Shown: positions 22,001 to 35,237 of the stretch, in pieces
Layout: every line of letters begins with the position of its first letter
How positions within the stretch are numbered: the first letter of the stretch is position 1
Source of the DNA: Hordeum vulgare subsp. vulgare
Lineage: Eukaryota; Streptophyta; Magnoliopsida; Poales; Poaceae
Assembly (NCBI RefSeq): GCF_904849725.1
Contig: NC_058522.1
Span: forward strand, 228,321,084-228,385,083
DNA length: 64,000 bases
Reading direction: 5' to 3'
The notes under the pieces: model-generated
Told to the model about the DNA's origin: nothing
Database searches by the model: none
The model's input: the letters and a program-made list of their open reading frames with translations, nothing else
Position numbers and translations under genes: made by a program

Positions 22001-23321
22001 AGTAGATGCTAAGCATAGTAGAAGCATGAGCATGATGATGTTAAGTATCAAACGTTTATGAAAACTCAGTCGGGTGCCACTAATGCCCGAGGGTGATGAT
22101 GAGTTAGGTGGCCACTTGTGAAGAAGTGGTGCACCGGGTATATTTTGGTGTGTGTGGTTTCGGAAATGGGATTAGATTTATGATGTGCAGACCGTCCAAA
22201 CCTTACTTGTGCGACCATGATACCCCTTTATGGGAAGGGGCTTTGTTGACTACTTTGGTCGGTGCTAGCAAAGAGGCCACATTACTAGTGGCGGGAGTGA
22301 TATGTGGTCATTCTCGTGACGGGGTCGTACCACGTAGGTCGACTAAGCCGTTTTTACGTGTTCCGGGCAAAACGTTGGTCCCCGCATGGATGATACTGTC
22401 CAGAGTTGGTGCTCGTAAGACGTACATCATGTTGGGTGGGTACCAATCGAGTGGAACTCTAAGTCTAGTATCGTCAGGAGAAAGGCATTGATCGGGTACT
22501 TACCTCGGGTATGTTATATACCGTGAGTCATGGATGACACGGAAGTTTCTCGGATCTCGTGGGTACAGCATACAACCTCTCCAAAGTGTAAAACTATTCG
22601 AATAGCCATGTCCAGGATCAATGACAGTTGGGCGGTGCTGCTTAAACTACGTCCAGTCGTTTCCGCATAAACCAAGTGTGTGTGTATGTGTGTTTAATAG
22701 TGTTATATGAAAGAGTTGATATGACCTAGTTTGGTGACTTGGTATATCGTGTGAACCCTGAGTGTTCAGCCCACAACAGATATGTTGATATCTGTAACCT
22801 GTCTTCTGAATACAAGCTAGCTTGTGATGCATATCCATACCCGTCTATGATCATGTTTATTTACCTTCAAAGCTAGTTTTCCGCAATTGCGGCATATCAC
22901 TTATTATCATACCAACTGTGTTACCCATATCTTGGGCTGTTTGCGAGTACATTCAAAGTACTCATTGGCTTCCACTGGTTATTTCATTAACCAGGTATGA
23001 GAGATCAGGATATGGTGAAGAGTAACTTGGTGACATTCCTGTGAGCTAGTACGCTTCCCAGTCATAATGCCTGTAGGTTAAGGATGATGCCATGGATTCA
23101 ATCTTTTGACCAATATTTTCTCTATTGGTCAAGTTTGTTGTGTTGACCCTCAATGCCCCATATAAGTAAGACTGGACCACAATGGTCATTTATTGTATCA
23201 AACGGTATGTATCAATGTAAGACTCTTGTTATTCAGTTTATGTGTGTTCGGTGAGCATTGATCTCTGGGATCACTCAGCACGTTCATTCGGCGGTCTCGA
23301 CTCGTAAGTCGGGGTCCCACA
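19007..23321 (+). repeat. 5' LTR of the Sukkula-like element, truncated at its start
   Basis: It matches 27696-32177 along its whole length with scattered changes and small indels, and ends ggggtcccaca. It contains an AT-rich first kilobase, a GC-rich block at 20130-21060, and a GT microsatellite remnant at about 22677. Open frames inside have no recognisable domains. Confidence 0.85.
20130..21060. other. GC-rich block inside the Sukkula-like LTR
   Basis: A block of about 0.9 kb with many short open frames on both strands, matched by 28970-29900 in the other LTR. A plus-strand frame around 20506 begins MAAMALFGHARTRAHAAPSS and its counterpart at 29341 reads MAAITRFGHARVRAHAAPSS, but the two then diverge by frameshifts. 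This could be a CpG-rich LTR promoter/leader or a captured 5' gene fragment; no known domain is visible. Confidence 0.45.
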
Positions 23322-23325
23322 GAGC

Positions 23326-23338
23326 TGGTATCAAAGCG
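23326..23338 (+). other. Primer-binding site of the Sukkula-like element
   Basis: TGGTATCAAAGCG starts 5 bases after the left LTR end and matches the initiator-Met tRNA complement with one change. It establishes plus orientation. Confidence 0.82.
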
Positions 23339-26300
23339 ATCATGACTGTAGGAAGCCCATAGTTAGCACGGACGTTAGTTAGGACAAGCCTGATTTCCAC
23401 ACCCTTCAAAAATACTTGCAAAACCTGTATATTTCTCACCTCTCCTAAATGTTCAAAGAAAGGGAAGGTTATACCTTAGCCTTCCACCCTTATACTCGGA
23501 CACTTCTTGTCTACTTTTTCGCTAGCACCCTTATACCCTCTGACCACGGGATTACTTAAAATCCTCTTGGGTAACTTGGAAGGAAGCAATCTTTCCAAGC
23601 AACCACCCATGTACTGAAGGACAAGGATGACAACACTACGACCAGTCGAGACCAACAGAAATACCTCCATGGAGAACAAGGACATCAAAACCTAGAAGAT
23701 GGCGACACCCTCAACACTGTTCCGGAGTGATGCCACCTTCACCTACAATAATCAGGACATAATATGTGCAAGACCATCATTTGCATCGCTTATAGGTCGA
23801 CCCTATCAACATCAAGGTTGTGTCGACCACCACCAGTGGATGAGAACCTCGCCATTTGGTCCGCCTCACCTCAGCGAGCAGGAAAACTGTTCTCTTCATC
23901 CCCCGCTCTAGGTGTCGATATCGTGATCAACATGACTGACGGGTCAAAGCTCTACCATGCCTTGCTAACGTCGTTGCATAAAAGTCGTCCACTTAGAACT
24001 CTCGATGCCTTGGAAGGCTAGAAGACAATGGGAACATTATAAAGACAACAGAAGACCCTGTCTATGACGACCATGAAGAACCACCTTCGTCGGCAACTCA
24101 CCACACGAGAAGTCATCAAGAATTCTTTCAACTCAACTCGAGTCGTTTCGGCGAGCAACAACAGGAGACGTGGGAACACCATGAGAAGGTAGAGAAGACA
24201 TAGCGGGCTCCTCTCTGGAGCACGAAGCAAGCACGACCATTGAGTCCAAGAACCCCTAGGGTAGGATGAGTTGTGAATCCCCTATCCGAAGTAGAGTCCG
24301 TGAAATGGTTCGGAGGGGACCATGTTGTGTGTTGTTTGTTCTTGTTTGTTTTTCTTGATGTAGGTCGCGCTCTTGCCCTAGGCAACAAGCACGTGATTAT
24401 ATCACGTGCCTCATCTTGATGTTCAAGTTTACTTTTCAACACTTGTTTGATTGCACTTGCACTATAGCACCCCTTAGGCACTCCCCTCTATGCTACTACT
24501 CACTCACTCTCTCTCACCCCTCCCGGCAACTGAAGACGAGCAAGACAAAATGCACCAGGGATCCACATCGACACACAACTGAAACTAAAGACAATGACTA
24601 TACCATGCTTAACCACACGCAACCGTAGGACATATGCTTTCCCTCAAGGTTGGAAACCCTCCCTAGCCCAGCCTAACCTCCATAAGCCTTTCCGGATCAA
24701 ATTTTGGTCACTTGTCTAACACACGGATTTGCGAGAACACCTGTTGAACTCCGATGAACCCCTATTTAACACTGGGTTCTTTAAGGAACAAGTGATAACA
24801 GTGAACAAGTATCCTTCAATCCTAAGCCAACACCAGAGCCATGATGCTATAAGAAAAAACCGTTCTCGGATATGAAAGTATTAGACTAAGGTTGTTGTGA
24901 TGATGATAGGTGTCTTGAGGATATAGCTAGACTATCTTGGTGGATCGTAAAACCCTTATAAAGGTAGGTGAATTTGGTGGAACAAGTTGATATAGTAGCA
25001 TAACCTACATGTTTCTGGAGTAAGTTTGGATTTCGTAGGACGATTACGATCGCGAGCAATAAATTCTTGGTGGTATAATTGACTTTATCAGGTAGATGAC
25101 ATGGTTTCATGATTTTACCATAATGACATGGAGTAACGAGTAAGAGTTCTTGTTGGACTCGAGTTTCGGATTTAAATAGATAATCTCCATAGATCATAGA
25201 TGATGACAGAGACTACATGGTTTGGAGTAAATTGGATTTAGCCCGATGATCTTGATCATGATACCATGTTTCTCGGTGGATAGCAAGTAGTAGTAACTGG
25301 AGTTGTAGAAATACCTTACGAACCTGTATAAGCATGGCCTTGGAGATTAGTTGGCCATGATATTGCAAGTTGGTGGATATACTATGACGTAATCCTTGTG
25401 GTAATATGTGAATTATGAGGACTCTAAGCGATCATGTAGAACCCCATCAATATTGGATTATAGGAGTGATGGATCTAGTGATGATCGACTGGATTGATGG
25501 ACCACTTGATCGGATTCGTAGAAATGGAACACGATCTTATATTTGTATACTACGTGTTTCCTTAATATAGAAATACAATACCCTGTCCATTGAATAATCT
25601 TGATGGACATTTGGATTTGTAGCATCTCAGTTCAAACATGGCAGCTTGTATGCTTCCCCGATATTCTTGCATAGGGATGCATGTGCAACGTATGCTGTAT
25701 TATACTTTTAGTGTTTGGGTTTAGACTTTCACTCAACCCCGGAGTTGACTAGCATGAGTGGTGTGGAGTTGACATATGTGAGATGGTGTCTCTGTTGAAA
25801 TAGGGTGATGTTGTCCTGAGTTAGAGGTTAGACTATTGGCATCTAAGGAATGTGCATGGGATAAGATAATAGATGTTCACTTACATCCTAAGTTCCTTGA
25901 AACCCCAAGGCTTCACCGAACCATAAGACGGTTGGATTACGACATAGGAAACGGCTATGAGTCGTTGGAATATGGCCAGTACTCCGCCCGACCACCACCA
26001 CCACCGTGTCCATGATAAAGATGGGCATGAAGAACTAGATCGTGTTGGACCACAAACCCCTCGGTTGTGACCCACCATAGCGAGTTCCCGCTCTCCTCAC
26101 CTGTCTCATAAGAAGTATGCTTATGTGATGCTTGGGAAAATATGTAGTTATCCTCTCGGATGACATACTTATTCACCCAATAAGGGGTTGAACAACTTAG
26201 TCTTGTTTGGGCGAGCCCCAAGGATACCAATCGCCATTCCCCTCAAGAGTAAGGTGTTATCTCGAGAAGGTGGGCTTCTCGAAGCGACCACAAGACAACG

Positions 26301-27161
26301 GATGTCTATCCTACCCAAGACAGGACGAAGAACCCCCATGGTTGGGAAGCCACGACAATGAAGAAAAAGCAGAAGAAGTCAAGCACCAACCCTGCGCCGA
26401 CTACATCAACAATGCCAAGAAGCCTCGACGATTCAAGCCAATGAAGCCCTTGGACAGCGAGAGAAATCAGAGAGCCTCTTCTTGGTCCGAACCAAGGACG
26501 AGAGTCCAAATTGGGTCATGGTGGAAACGTGCTGAAGGTAATTCACCCGCTTGCTGAGCCACAACCTTGGGAGTGGATGACTGGTATATACTCTTGGGTG
26601 GCCAGCTCATCCAGAACTCCTCGCGAACCATCCCAGATGGTAGGACCCGTCTGGAACACTGAGTCTCCGAGCTTAGGACTCATGGGCGAGACCCAACCCA
26701 GACCCCTTCATGAGAAGCCTTCGAAGACCCACTGCAACACCCTCGAGGATGAAGACCACCTGCGACAATAGCCGTCTGCCATAACGGAGTCAAGGACTTC
26801 CCCGTCAGCAGGGAGTTATGCGATTACCTTGATTGTACGTTCCAACACGAGACATCTAGATGTCACTAACCGGCATGAGAAGTCCCAGACACACTATCTT
26901 GCCACGTATTCCGACTTTGGAATGCACTTGCAAGCCCGAACCTTACACGAACATAGTCCACCAAGCCCTTGACCATCAATCAAGCCTAACTTATCGCCGG
27001 AACCCGCTCACGTTCAGGCAAGGAGTGAAAGCATTTGAAGCTGTATCATCAAGCACCTCAAGACCCACAGAAGCAACATGGGGACATGAAGACTACCTCC
27101 GACTCAAGATTTTGTATCTCTACAACACCTAGCCAAGAAATCTCGGGGACAAGATTTTCAT

Positions 27162-27175
27162 AAGGGGCTAAGGTC
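27162..27175 (+). other. Polypurine tract of the Sukkula-like element
   Basis: AAGGGGCTAAGGTC directly precedes the right LTR start TATAACACCC. The expected start is TGTAACACCC; the second base appears mutated G to A. Confidence 0.65.
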
Positions 27176-30100
27176 TATAACACCCTATTTTTAACTCTTA
27201 TGACTGATTTGACTTTTGTCAAAAATTAGGGCCAATTATTTTTTTATGAGTGCTTGAGATGCTTGAAGTGACTATTGTTTGCTTGTTTGCTTGTATGTGT
27301 GTGTTTGATTCTCAATGATTCTTGTTACTCTCGAGACTCATCTCCTTAGCCCAAAACTCCTGCGCAATGATCATGCTATGTGTTTAGGACCACAAACTCC
27401 TTTTACCAAATATTATTTTCACCCAAAAGCATTTCCTTGATTTAAGATTTCAAAAACCCCTCAGTTGGGATTTGTACTACAAGTACTCAGATTAGGGAAG
27501 TTATTTTGCACCAAATATTTTATTTAAAACCCATTATCAAAAATTCTTCCCAAAACCACAATATTACTATATTACTATTTTATTTAAATGCCTTCCTGTG
27601 AGGCCAGAAATGGTATCTTATGAAGGAAAGTTATTTTTATTGCTTTCAAAATATTTAAGAAAATTTAGGGAAACTCAGTGGACATATATATTCTATATAT
27701 ATGAGTTTCAACACATGGTCATTTTCAAAATATTTGGCAAACACATTCAAAACCCTTCCTTCCTGTTTCAAGCTTTTGGAATATTTCTATAAGAAATATT
27801 CTCAATAAATTCCTGTAAAATCCTAGCATGTCACATATGATATATGTGATTATCTTGACAAGTTTCATATCAATCCAAGTTGATTTGAATCCCCTAATTC
27901 GTCTAAAACCCTAACTGTCCAGATCCAAATTTGAGCAACTCTACACTGCCAAGTGTCTCCTATTGTGCTCAAACTTGGTAGACTTGTTCTGATACTCCAA
28001 TAATGCATCCACACTAAATGGCTTATCAAGGAGAATAAAAGAACTTGTCTCAATCCCCTCAAAACCATCTCTGTTGATTTCTGACTTTGGGAAACTTTAC
28101 ATTATAAAGTTTCTCCAATTGACACCAACCTTTTTGGGCATGCTTTGATGCTCAAATAATGCCCCCACGCCAAATATTGGATTTGTGGGAATTTATTTGA
28201 ATAGTTTTGTAAACAGAAGACTATTTTTGCCCATTTCTTGGGTTTTCCAAGTCTACATTGGAAACCTTCTCCACCAAATGCCAAATTTGGTGTCCAAGCT
28301 TATTTTCGTCTATTATTTGATCATGTTAGGTTTATACCAATTGAAGTCCATCTGGTATCCCTAACACTGATCAAACACCTTGTGTGCATTCACCAAAGTG
28401 GCTACTTTGGCCCCTTCCACATTTACCCTTGAGCTTAAATTTTTACCACAGCCTTCCCTAGTTACCTTTTTACTCCAGTAGATTTGCCATGGCCACTGGT
28501 CAATTATTGGAGGGAGATTCCATGTAACTACTTCTCATTTTTTACCCTTGTATCACCATTTTTACCCCTCTTGCACCACTTCTGCTTAAGCCAAAGCCCC
28601 CACCTCTTTCCAGAGATTCCCTAGCATCCCAAGGCATTATTTCAAACCAAGTTATGGCACCGTCATGTAGGATAAATAAGCAGCACATCTACAACTTGAT
28701 TCTGGCTGAAATTTAGCTTTGTACAACAAGTACTAGCTACCCTCCTCTTCTTGAGGTCAAACTTGGCACTGTTGTATCTCTTGCTTAGCTAAATCTGCTA
28801 GACAGTGTCTTTCCTCGAGACTCCCTATTTGAAAGTCACTTTTCTCAGCTCCAAGTTTGTTGTTACAAACTTAAACTTAGTCAACTCTTATTCAAACCAG
28901 CTCCATTAGAGACCAAACTCCTTAGTCACACCCCAGCTAGCATGCCCCACACCCAACACATCTTTGACAGGTCAAAATGGCACCCTGGGCACACGTGGCC
29001 GTGGTGACCACCACCCTGGCCTGTAATATGGGTGCTCTGCACCTTGTTTCCTTCTTCCATACCTCATCCGACCGTTGTTGCGTGTCTCAGCTCACCAGGG
29101 CATCTTCCTTGACTGGTCCAAGCCCTTCACAACGCTCGCTAGCCTCCGGAGTGCCCACGGTCGCATATCTTCCCCATGCGAGAGAGCACCGAGAGCTCCC
29201 GAGCTTCCTTCGGCTGCCCCCTCCATTTTATCCTCTTCCCCAAGCCATCTCTTACTCGGGCTAGCTCTCTCCTTCCCCTGTGCACCTCCCAAACCTCCCC
29301 AAACCAGCCCAAGGCTGCCCCTGAGCCTCTCTTCTCCTTCCATGGCCGCCATAACCCGCTTCGGCCATGCTCGCGTCCGGGCTCATGCAGCTCCCTCCTC
29401 CCCTTCTAGCAACCCCAGATTTCTCCGCACACCACCCTGTGCTTCCTCCTTTTTCCTCCCTCACCAGAACGTCCCCAGCAAGGGCCGACCACTGCAGCCT
29501 CCACCATGGCTAGGGACCCCCTCACCCCTGAAGCTCTCCTACGGGGCCGTGCCACCACACGGGTGCGGAGCCCCTCCGTGAGCTCGACGGCGGCTGCGGC
29601 ATCGCGAGCCATCGCTAGAGCCACCGGGGCGAGCATCGGCGCGGCTTGGCCTCCCGCTCCACTGCTCCTCCTTTGTTCAAGCGAGAGGAGGGAGAAGGGC
29701 CTGCAGGTCGGGCCCCGCGGCAGCGACCGAAGGGTCGGGCCTAGCCGTCTTAAGTGGAGGCAGGTGCCGGGCTGGTTGCCTTCCCGCGCAGAAGGTGTAA
29801 AACGCCCAGGGCGCCTCCTGCGTTTCCACGGCTAGCCAGGCCGAGCCAATGGGCCGGCCCAACTTCTCCCCGCGCCGATGGGCGCACGATAGCCCCTAAT
29901 GTTGAGCCTTTTATTATTTTTCCTTTTGGAAGAAACTCCAAAAACCCATAGAAAAATCATATGAGCTCCAAATTTGGTGCTTCAAATCCTGCAGGTTGCT
30001 AAAATCAAGGGTTATCCAAAGATGTGCTTCGCACATTTTTCCAAACAACTTTTCTGTTGTATTATTTTTCAAATACTGATTTGAATACTCCTAGCCTCAC

Positions 30101-31487
30101 CTTTCAAAAATCCTAGAGGATTGAGTGATTCCAAATTCCAGAGCCATCTAATATCATGCCCAATTTTTGAAGCCTTGGTCAGCATTTTTCTCGGGCACAA
30201 TTCTGTTGCATTAAAATAAATAGCTTCCTTTTGCTATTTATCCAATATTAAAAAATCCATAAAATATTCATACCAACTTCAAATCCAGTGAAACAACTTC
30301 CTAAATGTTTCTAAAATCATGCTCTGTTAAATGAGTGCCTCCACTCATTTTTATCATAATATATTCTGTAGGCTTCTTTAAAATCACCTATTCCTCCTTT
30401 CATCCATTCAAATTTGCTTGGTGGCCCAAATCTCCGCTAGTAAGCTCCAGGTATTTTTCTTATGACGAGAGTGGTCCAAGAAAAATAGAACTCCTATTTA
30501 TATAGCACTTTTGTTTCTTCTTGCTCTATGGCTTAATGTGTTGTTTCCGACGATAGTTGACGGAGTAGACGGAGTACTCGGAGTTGGACCTGAAGACCTC
30601 GAAGATCCCGAGGACTTATGTGAGCAAAGGCAAGCAGCCCTTTGACCATGTTTGAGAAAATATTGTATTGTACACTAGTAGAGCAATTATTCCCGTTGCA
30701 TATGATCATAAGTATTCTGTAAATCATCAATATGATGTTTCCGATGGCTCCTCCGAAGCACTTCCATTTGAGCATGATCCTATCACCTATGAAGGTCACG
30801 CTAATATCATGTTGACAAGTAGATGCTAAGCATAGTAGAAGCATGAGCATGATGATGGTAAGTATCAAAGGTTTATGAAAACCCCGTCGGGTGCCACTAA
30901 TGCCCGACGGTGATGATGAGTTAGGTGGCTACTTGTGAAGAAGTGGTGCACCGGGTATATTTTGGTGTGTGTGGTTAAGGTAATGGGATTAGATTTATGA
31001 TGTGTCGACCATCCCAACCTTACGTGTGCAACCACGATACCCCTTTATGGGACGGGGCTTTGTTGACTACTTTGGTCGTGCTAGCAAAGAGGCCACATTA
31101 CAAGTGGTGGGAGTGATATGTGGTCACTCTCGTGATGGGTCGTACCAGGTAGGTCGACTATGACGTTTTTACGTGTTCCAGGCACACCGTTGGTCCTTCC
31201 ATGGATGATACTGTCCAAAGTTGGTGCTCGTAATACGTACATCATGTGAGCTAGGTTCCAATCGGGTGGAACTCTTTGTCTAGTATCGTCAGGGGAAAGG
31301 CATTGATCGGGTACTTACCCCAGGTATGTTATATATCGCGATTTGTGGATGACACGGAAGTTTCCCAGATCTCGTTGGTACATGGTACAACCTCTGCAGA
31401 GTGTAAAACTATTCAAATAGTCGTGTCCACGGTCAACGACATTTGGGTGGTGCTGCTTAAACTACGTCAAGTCGTTTCTGCATAAAC

Positions 31488-31523
<36 letters not shown>

Positions 31524-32177
31524 TGTGTGTCTGTGTGTGTGTGTGTTTAATGGTGTTATCTGAAATATTTGATATGACCAAGTTTGGTGACTTGGCATAT
31601 CGGGTAAACCCGGAGTGTCCAGCCCACAACAGATATGTTGATATCTGTAACCTGTTCTTCTGCATACTAGCTAGCTTGTGATGCATATCCATACCCATCT
31701 ATGATCATGTTTATTTACCTTCAAAGTTGGTTTTCCGCAATTGTGGCATATCACTTATCATCATACCAATTGTGTTATCCATATCTTGGGTTGTTTGCGA
31801 GTACATTCAAAGTACTCATTGGCATGCCATTGGTTATTTCATTGACCAGGTATGAGAGACCAGGATATGGTGAAGAGTAACTTGGTGACGTTCCTGCGAG
31901 CTAGTACGCTTACCAGTTAGAATTGTTGTAGGTTAAGGCTTATGGCATGGGTTCATGCTTTTGACCAATATTTCATCTATTGGTCAAGTTTGGTGTGTTG
32001 GCCCTCAAGGCCCTATATAAGTAAGACTAGACCGCAATGGTCATTTATTGCATCAAACGGTATGTATGGATGTAAGACTCTTGTTATTCAGTTTCTTTGT
32101 GTTTGGTGAGCATTGATCTCTGGGATCGGTGAGCACGTTCATTCGGCAATCTCGACTCATAAGTCATGGTCCCCACA
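27176..32177 (+). repeat. 3' LTR of the Sukkula-like element (5002 bp)
   Basis: It runs from TATAACACCC to GGTCCCCACA. It is longer at its start than the left copy, confirming that the left copy is truncated. It carries its own GC-rich block (28970-29900) and an expanded GT tract. No partner TSD is identifiable. Confidence 0.85.
31487..31549. repeat. GT microsatellite, expanded in one LTR only
   Basis: About 60 bases of GT repeat with two CT interruptions. The equivalent spot in the left LTR (about 22677-22695) has fewer than 20 bases, so the tract lengthened after the LTRs separated. Confidence 0.9.
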
Positions 32178-32700
32178 CCCTTCCATGCTAAGAAAGCTAG
32201 GCCGACTGGCATGCTCCCGAAGTGACTCCCAAGGGTTCCCTTATCGGTGAAAGAAGACTAAAGCTGGGGGATCTGCAGGATGGAGGTCACCCCCGAGCCC
32301 ACCAGCGCATCATGAAGAGGAGCTTTTGCAGGCCAAGACCACCTTTGTAAAGGTGAACTGCAGTCATGTCCCCTTTAGAAATGGCCATTGTGGCAACCCT
32401 TCCTGCCAATGTTTTTGGGAGGAAGAGGACCGAAGCCATTATAAAAGAGAGGCCCGGCCTCCATGGAAGGGGATCCGAACATGTCTCCACTAGGGCAATA
32501 ACCCATCTTTGTACTTGTCTTGCACCTCAAACAATCCCAAAAAACAAGCAGGAGTAGGGTGTTACAACGCAAGGTGGCCCGAACCTGGGTAAACTACTGT
32601 GCGTGCTAGTTCACTTCCCTTAAGCTCGTGCTGCCGGACAGTCCCCGTGAAGTTGAGAGGTAGAACAGGGTAGGAGAGCGAGCGCAATATAACGGCTAAT
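32178..32700 (+). repeat. LTR-like fragment with TATA box, unassigned
   Basis: A non-coding stretch containing a TATAAAAGAG box at about 32440 and, 125 bp on, AGTAGGGTGTTACAACGC and GGTGGCCCGAACCTGGGTAA. That order resembles the promoter-to-leader part of long plant Gypsy LTRs, in plus orientation. Neither end nor PBS can be defined, so this is only a probable LTR fragment. Confidence 0.4.
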
Positions 32701-34530
32701 ATGCGGCACTTCCCTTATTTTGGGGGCGAGGCCTCAAAAGGTGAAAATGAAGCATCTAAACGTCTCGCAAGCAAGATAAATATTGCATTACATAATAAAT
32801 GAAAGAGTAATAAGATTTGGCTTACACTCACCACAAGCTAAATTACAGAGTCACATAGTCATACAAAATTTAAATGGAAAACAGGGTGCGGCTACGGACA
32901 AGATAAACGAAAAAAGCTAATGCTATCCCGCCTTACTAGGCCCACAATCACGACCAAGTGCCTCTAGTCCTCGGGATACATCACGTACAACCTGCCACTG
33001 GCCTCGTCGAACTCCCACTTCAAATGGGTATCCTCGTAAACGTCTTCATCTGGTGTACCTGTACCAGTGGGTGGTTGTAGTAATCTGTGAGCCACAAGGA
33101 CTCAGCAATCTCATTGCCTTGGTATTGAGTCTAACTAAGTTTATAGGTGAGGTTGGGGATGTTGGCTAACTTACAAAGAACAAAAAGAAGTTATGGTGCT
33201 CTACGTAAGTCGGTCGAGATCTAAGATGATCACTAAGTGATCAGGAACACTTACTTACGCCATTCATAACCCCACCATGTTCTCGATCAGAGAAGGAACT
33301 CTCAAAGAAACAGTCACGGTTACTCACACAGTTGGCAGGTTTTAGTTAAGTTACTTCAAGTTATCTAGAACCGGATGTTAACAAAATATCCATAATTGCC
33401 ACATAACTGCGGGCACGGATTTTCAAAAGATTTAACCCTGCAGGGGTGCTCCAACTAATCCATCACAAATTACCAGAGGTCGTATAGAAATCCTCGATCA
33501 CGATACTGTCAACCTCGTCAGATTCCTTAGTGGAAAACCTCAACTCTGAGGAGACCCAAAGTCTCACCGGAATCCCAATGCGCAAGATATATCGCTAAGG
33601 TAAGCAAGTCCAGCAAGACCACCCGACATGTCGACTAACCCGATAAGAGCCGCATATCTCAGTCTCGGGACACGACAGATGAGCAGGACATACAGTGGAC
33701 GGATAGAAATCCCCCGAGTTGCCTCAGGTGTCCCCCGCAAGTGGCTCTAGTTTGGTCCAACACTCATGAGGAGCACTACCCCGGGTTGTTGATTAGTCTC
33801 CTCGGGGTTGATATTCCCTATGCTTTTATTATTAAGTTGGTAGCAAATTAACACCAAAGTTGGGTCTTGCCACACAAGCCTTAACACTAAATAATTTACC
33901 AAGGGGGTCCCCGTAACAACCCCGAACATGTTAGGGGCGCTCAAATATGGAACAAAACACCGGTAGCCAAAACTAAGGCGGCAACATCAGAACAAATAAC
34001 CCGGCAAAAGGTTAGGCCTTCCGCTCTTATCCAAGTATATAAGTGCATTAATTAAATATCATTTAAATAAGATGATATCAATTGCCCGCGTTATCACATG
34101 GACCAACTTGCACCAGCAACTAGCAGCACTAATGAAATGGTTCAGCAAGCCTAATGTAGCCAAACAATATTTGCTACGAGGGGAAGTGGTAGAGGTTTCA
34201 TGGCAATGTTTGATGGCCCATATATCAGGTGGTAGGCAACGTATTATAACGATGGTAATGAATCAACTAAGCATAAAAAGCTAGAAACGATGTCAAGGTC
34301 ACGATCATATTGCGTGTGAAATCTTGAGAGTGGAACTGCTCCTAATCTTCCTTCACAAACTCACTGGCTCCTCGAGCTCGTTTCCTGTACCCGATGCTAC
34401 CCAAAGAAATAACAACAAAAACACCAGCAACTAACGATGCAACGATCAATATGATGCATGTATGCACAACCTCAAAATATGCATAGAAACAATCCTACTA
34501 AAATAACAAAATGCCACCTCATCACAAATT
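32700..34530 (-). repeat. Non-coding LTR-like region, possible distal part of a giant 3' LTR
   Basis: No convincing gene is present. The short frame at 34072-34284 has no motifs. The style (long AT-rich non-coding DNA with a patch like ACTCAGCAATCTCATTGCC) resembles the distal part of a reversed Gypsy LTR. With 34530-36907 and 42012-42749 it may form one LTR of the Tat-type element at 42750-44319. Its left end was not found, so this is inference. Confidence 0.35.
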
Positions 34531-34534
34531 GGTA

Positions 34535-35237
34535 CTTTTGCAGAACTATTCAAATCTGGAATCCATTGCCACCATTGGATTCCTGGGGTTTTTCTACCCC
34601 AAATCCATATATCATACTTGTATATATGCATGGAGAAAACACCAAAAACAACAAAGAAATTCTACACAGGATCATAAACTACTTATGTCAAGAAGAGGGG
34701 ATGTACTTGCACCTGCGAGATCTGGTGTAAACCAGATTAGGCAATTCCATTTTTGGACTATTCCAAAACTGGAATTATCACATCAACAGAATAAATAAAA
34801 TAAAAAAATATACCACCACCTAATCAGAAAGGGAACCCCATGGGTCATAGGTACGAGGGATTCCTAGTGCATGACATGTCGGCCCTGGGCCCACATGTTA
34901 GTGGCACCTACACACAACAATCAATAGGAAATAAAAATGGGTCTTTTGGAGAACTATTCAAATCTCGAATCCATTACCACCATTGGATTCCTGGGGTTTT
35001 TCTACCCCAAATCCATATATCATACTTCTCTATATGCATGGAGAAAACACCACAAAACAACAAAGAAATTGTACACCGGATCATAAACTACTTATGTCAA
35101 GAAGAGGGGATGTTCTTGCACCTGCCAGATCTGGTGTAAACCAGATTAGGAAATTTCATTTTTGGACTATTCCAAAACTGGAATTATCACATCAACTGAA
35201 TAAATAAAATAAAAAAATATACTACCACCTAATCAGA
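34535..35237. repeat. 408-bp tandem duplication (higher-order repeat)
   Basis: A segment of about 290 bp starting with GAACTATTCAAATCT at 34543 recurs at 34951, an offset of 408 bp, with a few substitutions. Both copies contain the run CCATTGGATTCCTGGGG and a short inverted pair around AGATCTGG/CCAGATT. Each copy is followed by a 131-bp-type unit, so a larger unit of 131-type repeat plus spacer was duplicated once. Confidence 0.88.

Larger units (their letters stand above)
23322..27175 (+). other. Non-coding internal domain of the Sukkula-like element
   Basis: 3854 bp between PBS and PPT. I see no gag, protease, RT, RNase H or integrase motif on either strand. The longest plus-strand frames (26207-26557, 26511-26771, 26860-27132) are proline- and charge-rich without conserved motifs. 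They may be remnants of an old gag or simple chance frames. Confidence 0.7.
19007..32177 (+). mobile_element. Sukkula-like large retrotransposon derivative, left end truncated
   Basis: Two very long direct repeats (19007-23321 and 27176-32177) flank a 3.85-kb internal region. A PBS follows the left repeat and a purine tract precedes the right one, so these are LTRs. LTRs of 5.0 kb with an internal region lacking gag or pol fit the Triticeae LARD family Sukkula. The left LTR lacks its first 520 bp or so and is joined directly to the Gypsy LTR. No TSD can be read because the true left end is missing. LARDs depend on proteins from other Gypsy elements. Confidence 0.82.

Noticed and set aside
22108..22491. 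127-codon frame in the Sukkula-like LTR
   Set aside because: The matching region at 30920-31290 of the other LTR is frameshifted and no protein motif is present.
26207..27132. Chain of three plus-strand frames as a possible retrotransposon or host protein
   Set aside because: No gag, protease or zinc-knuckle pattern; frames are short and of ordinary chance length for this composition.
29075..29581. 168-codon plus-strand frame that could be a host gene
   Set aside because: It lies in the Sukkula-like LTR and its counterpart in the other LTR is frameshifted; no domain is recognisable. Kept only as a GC-rich block.
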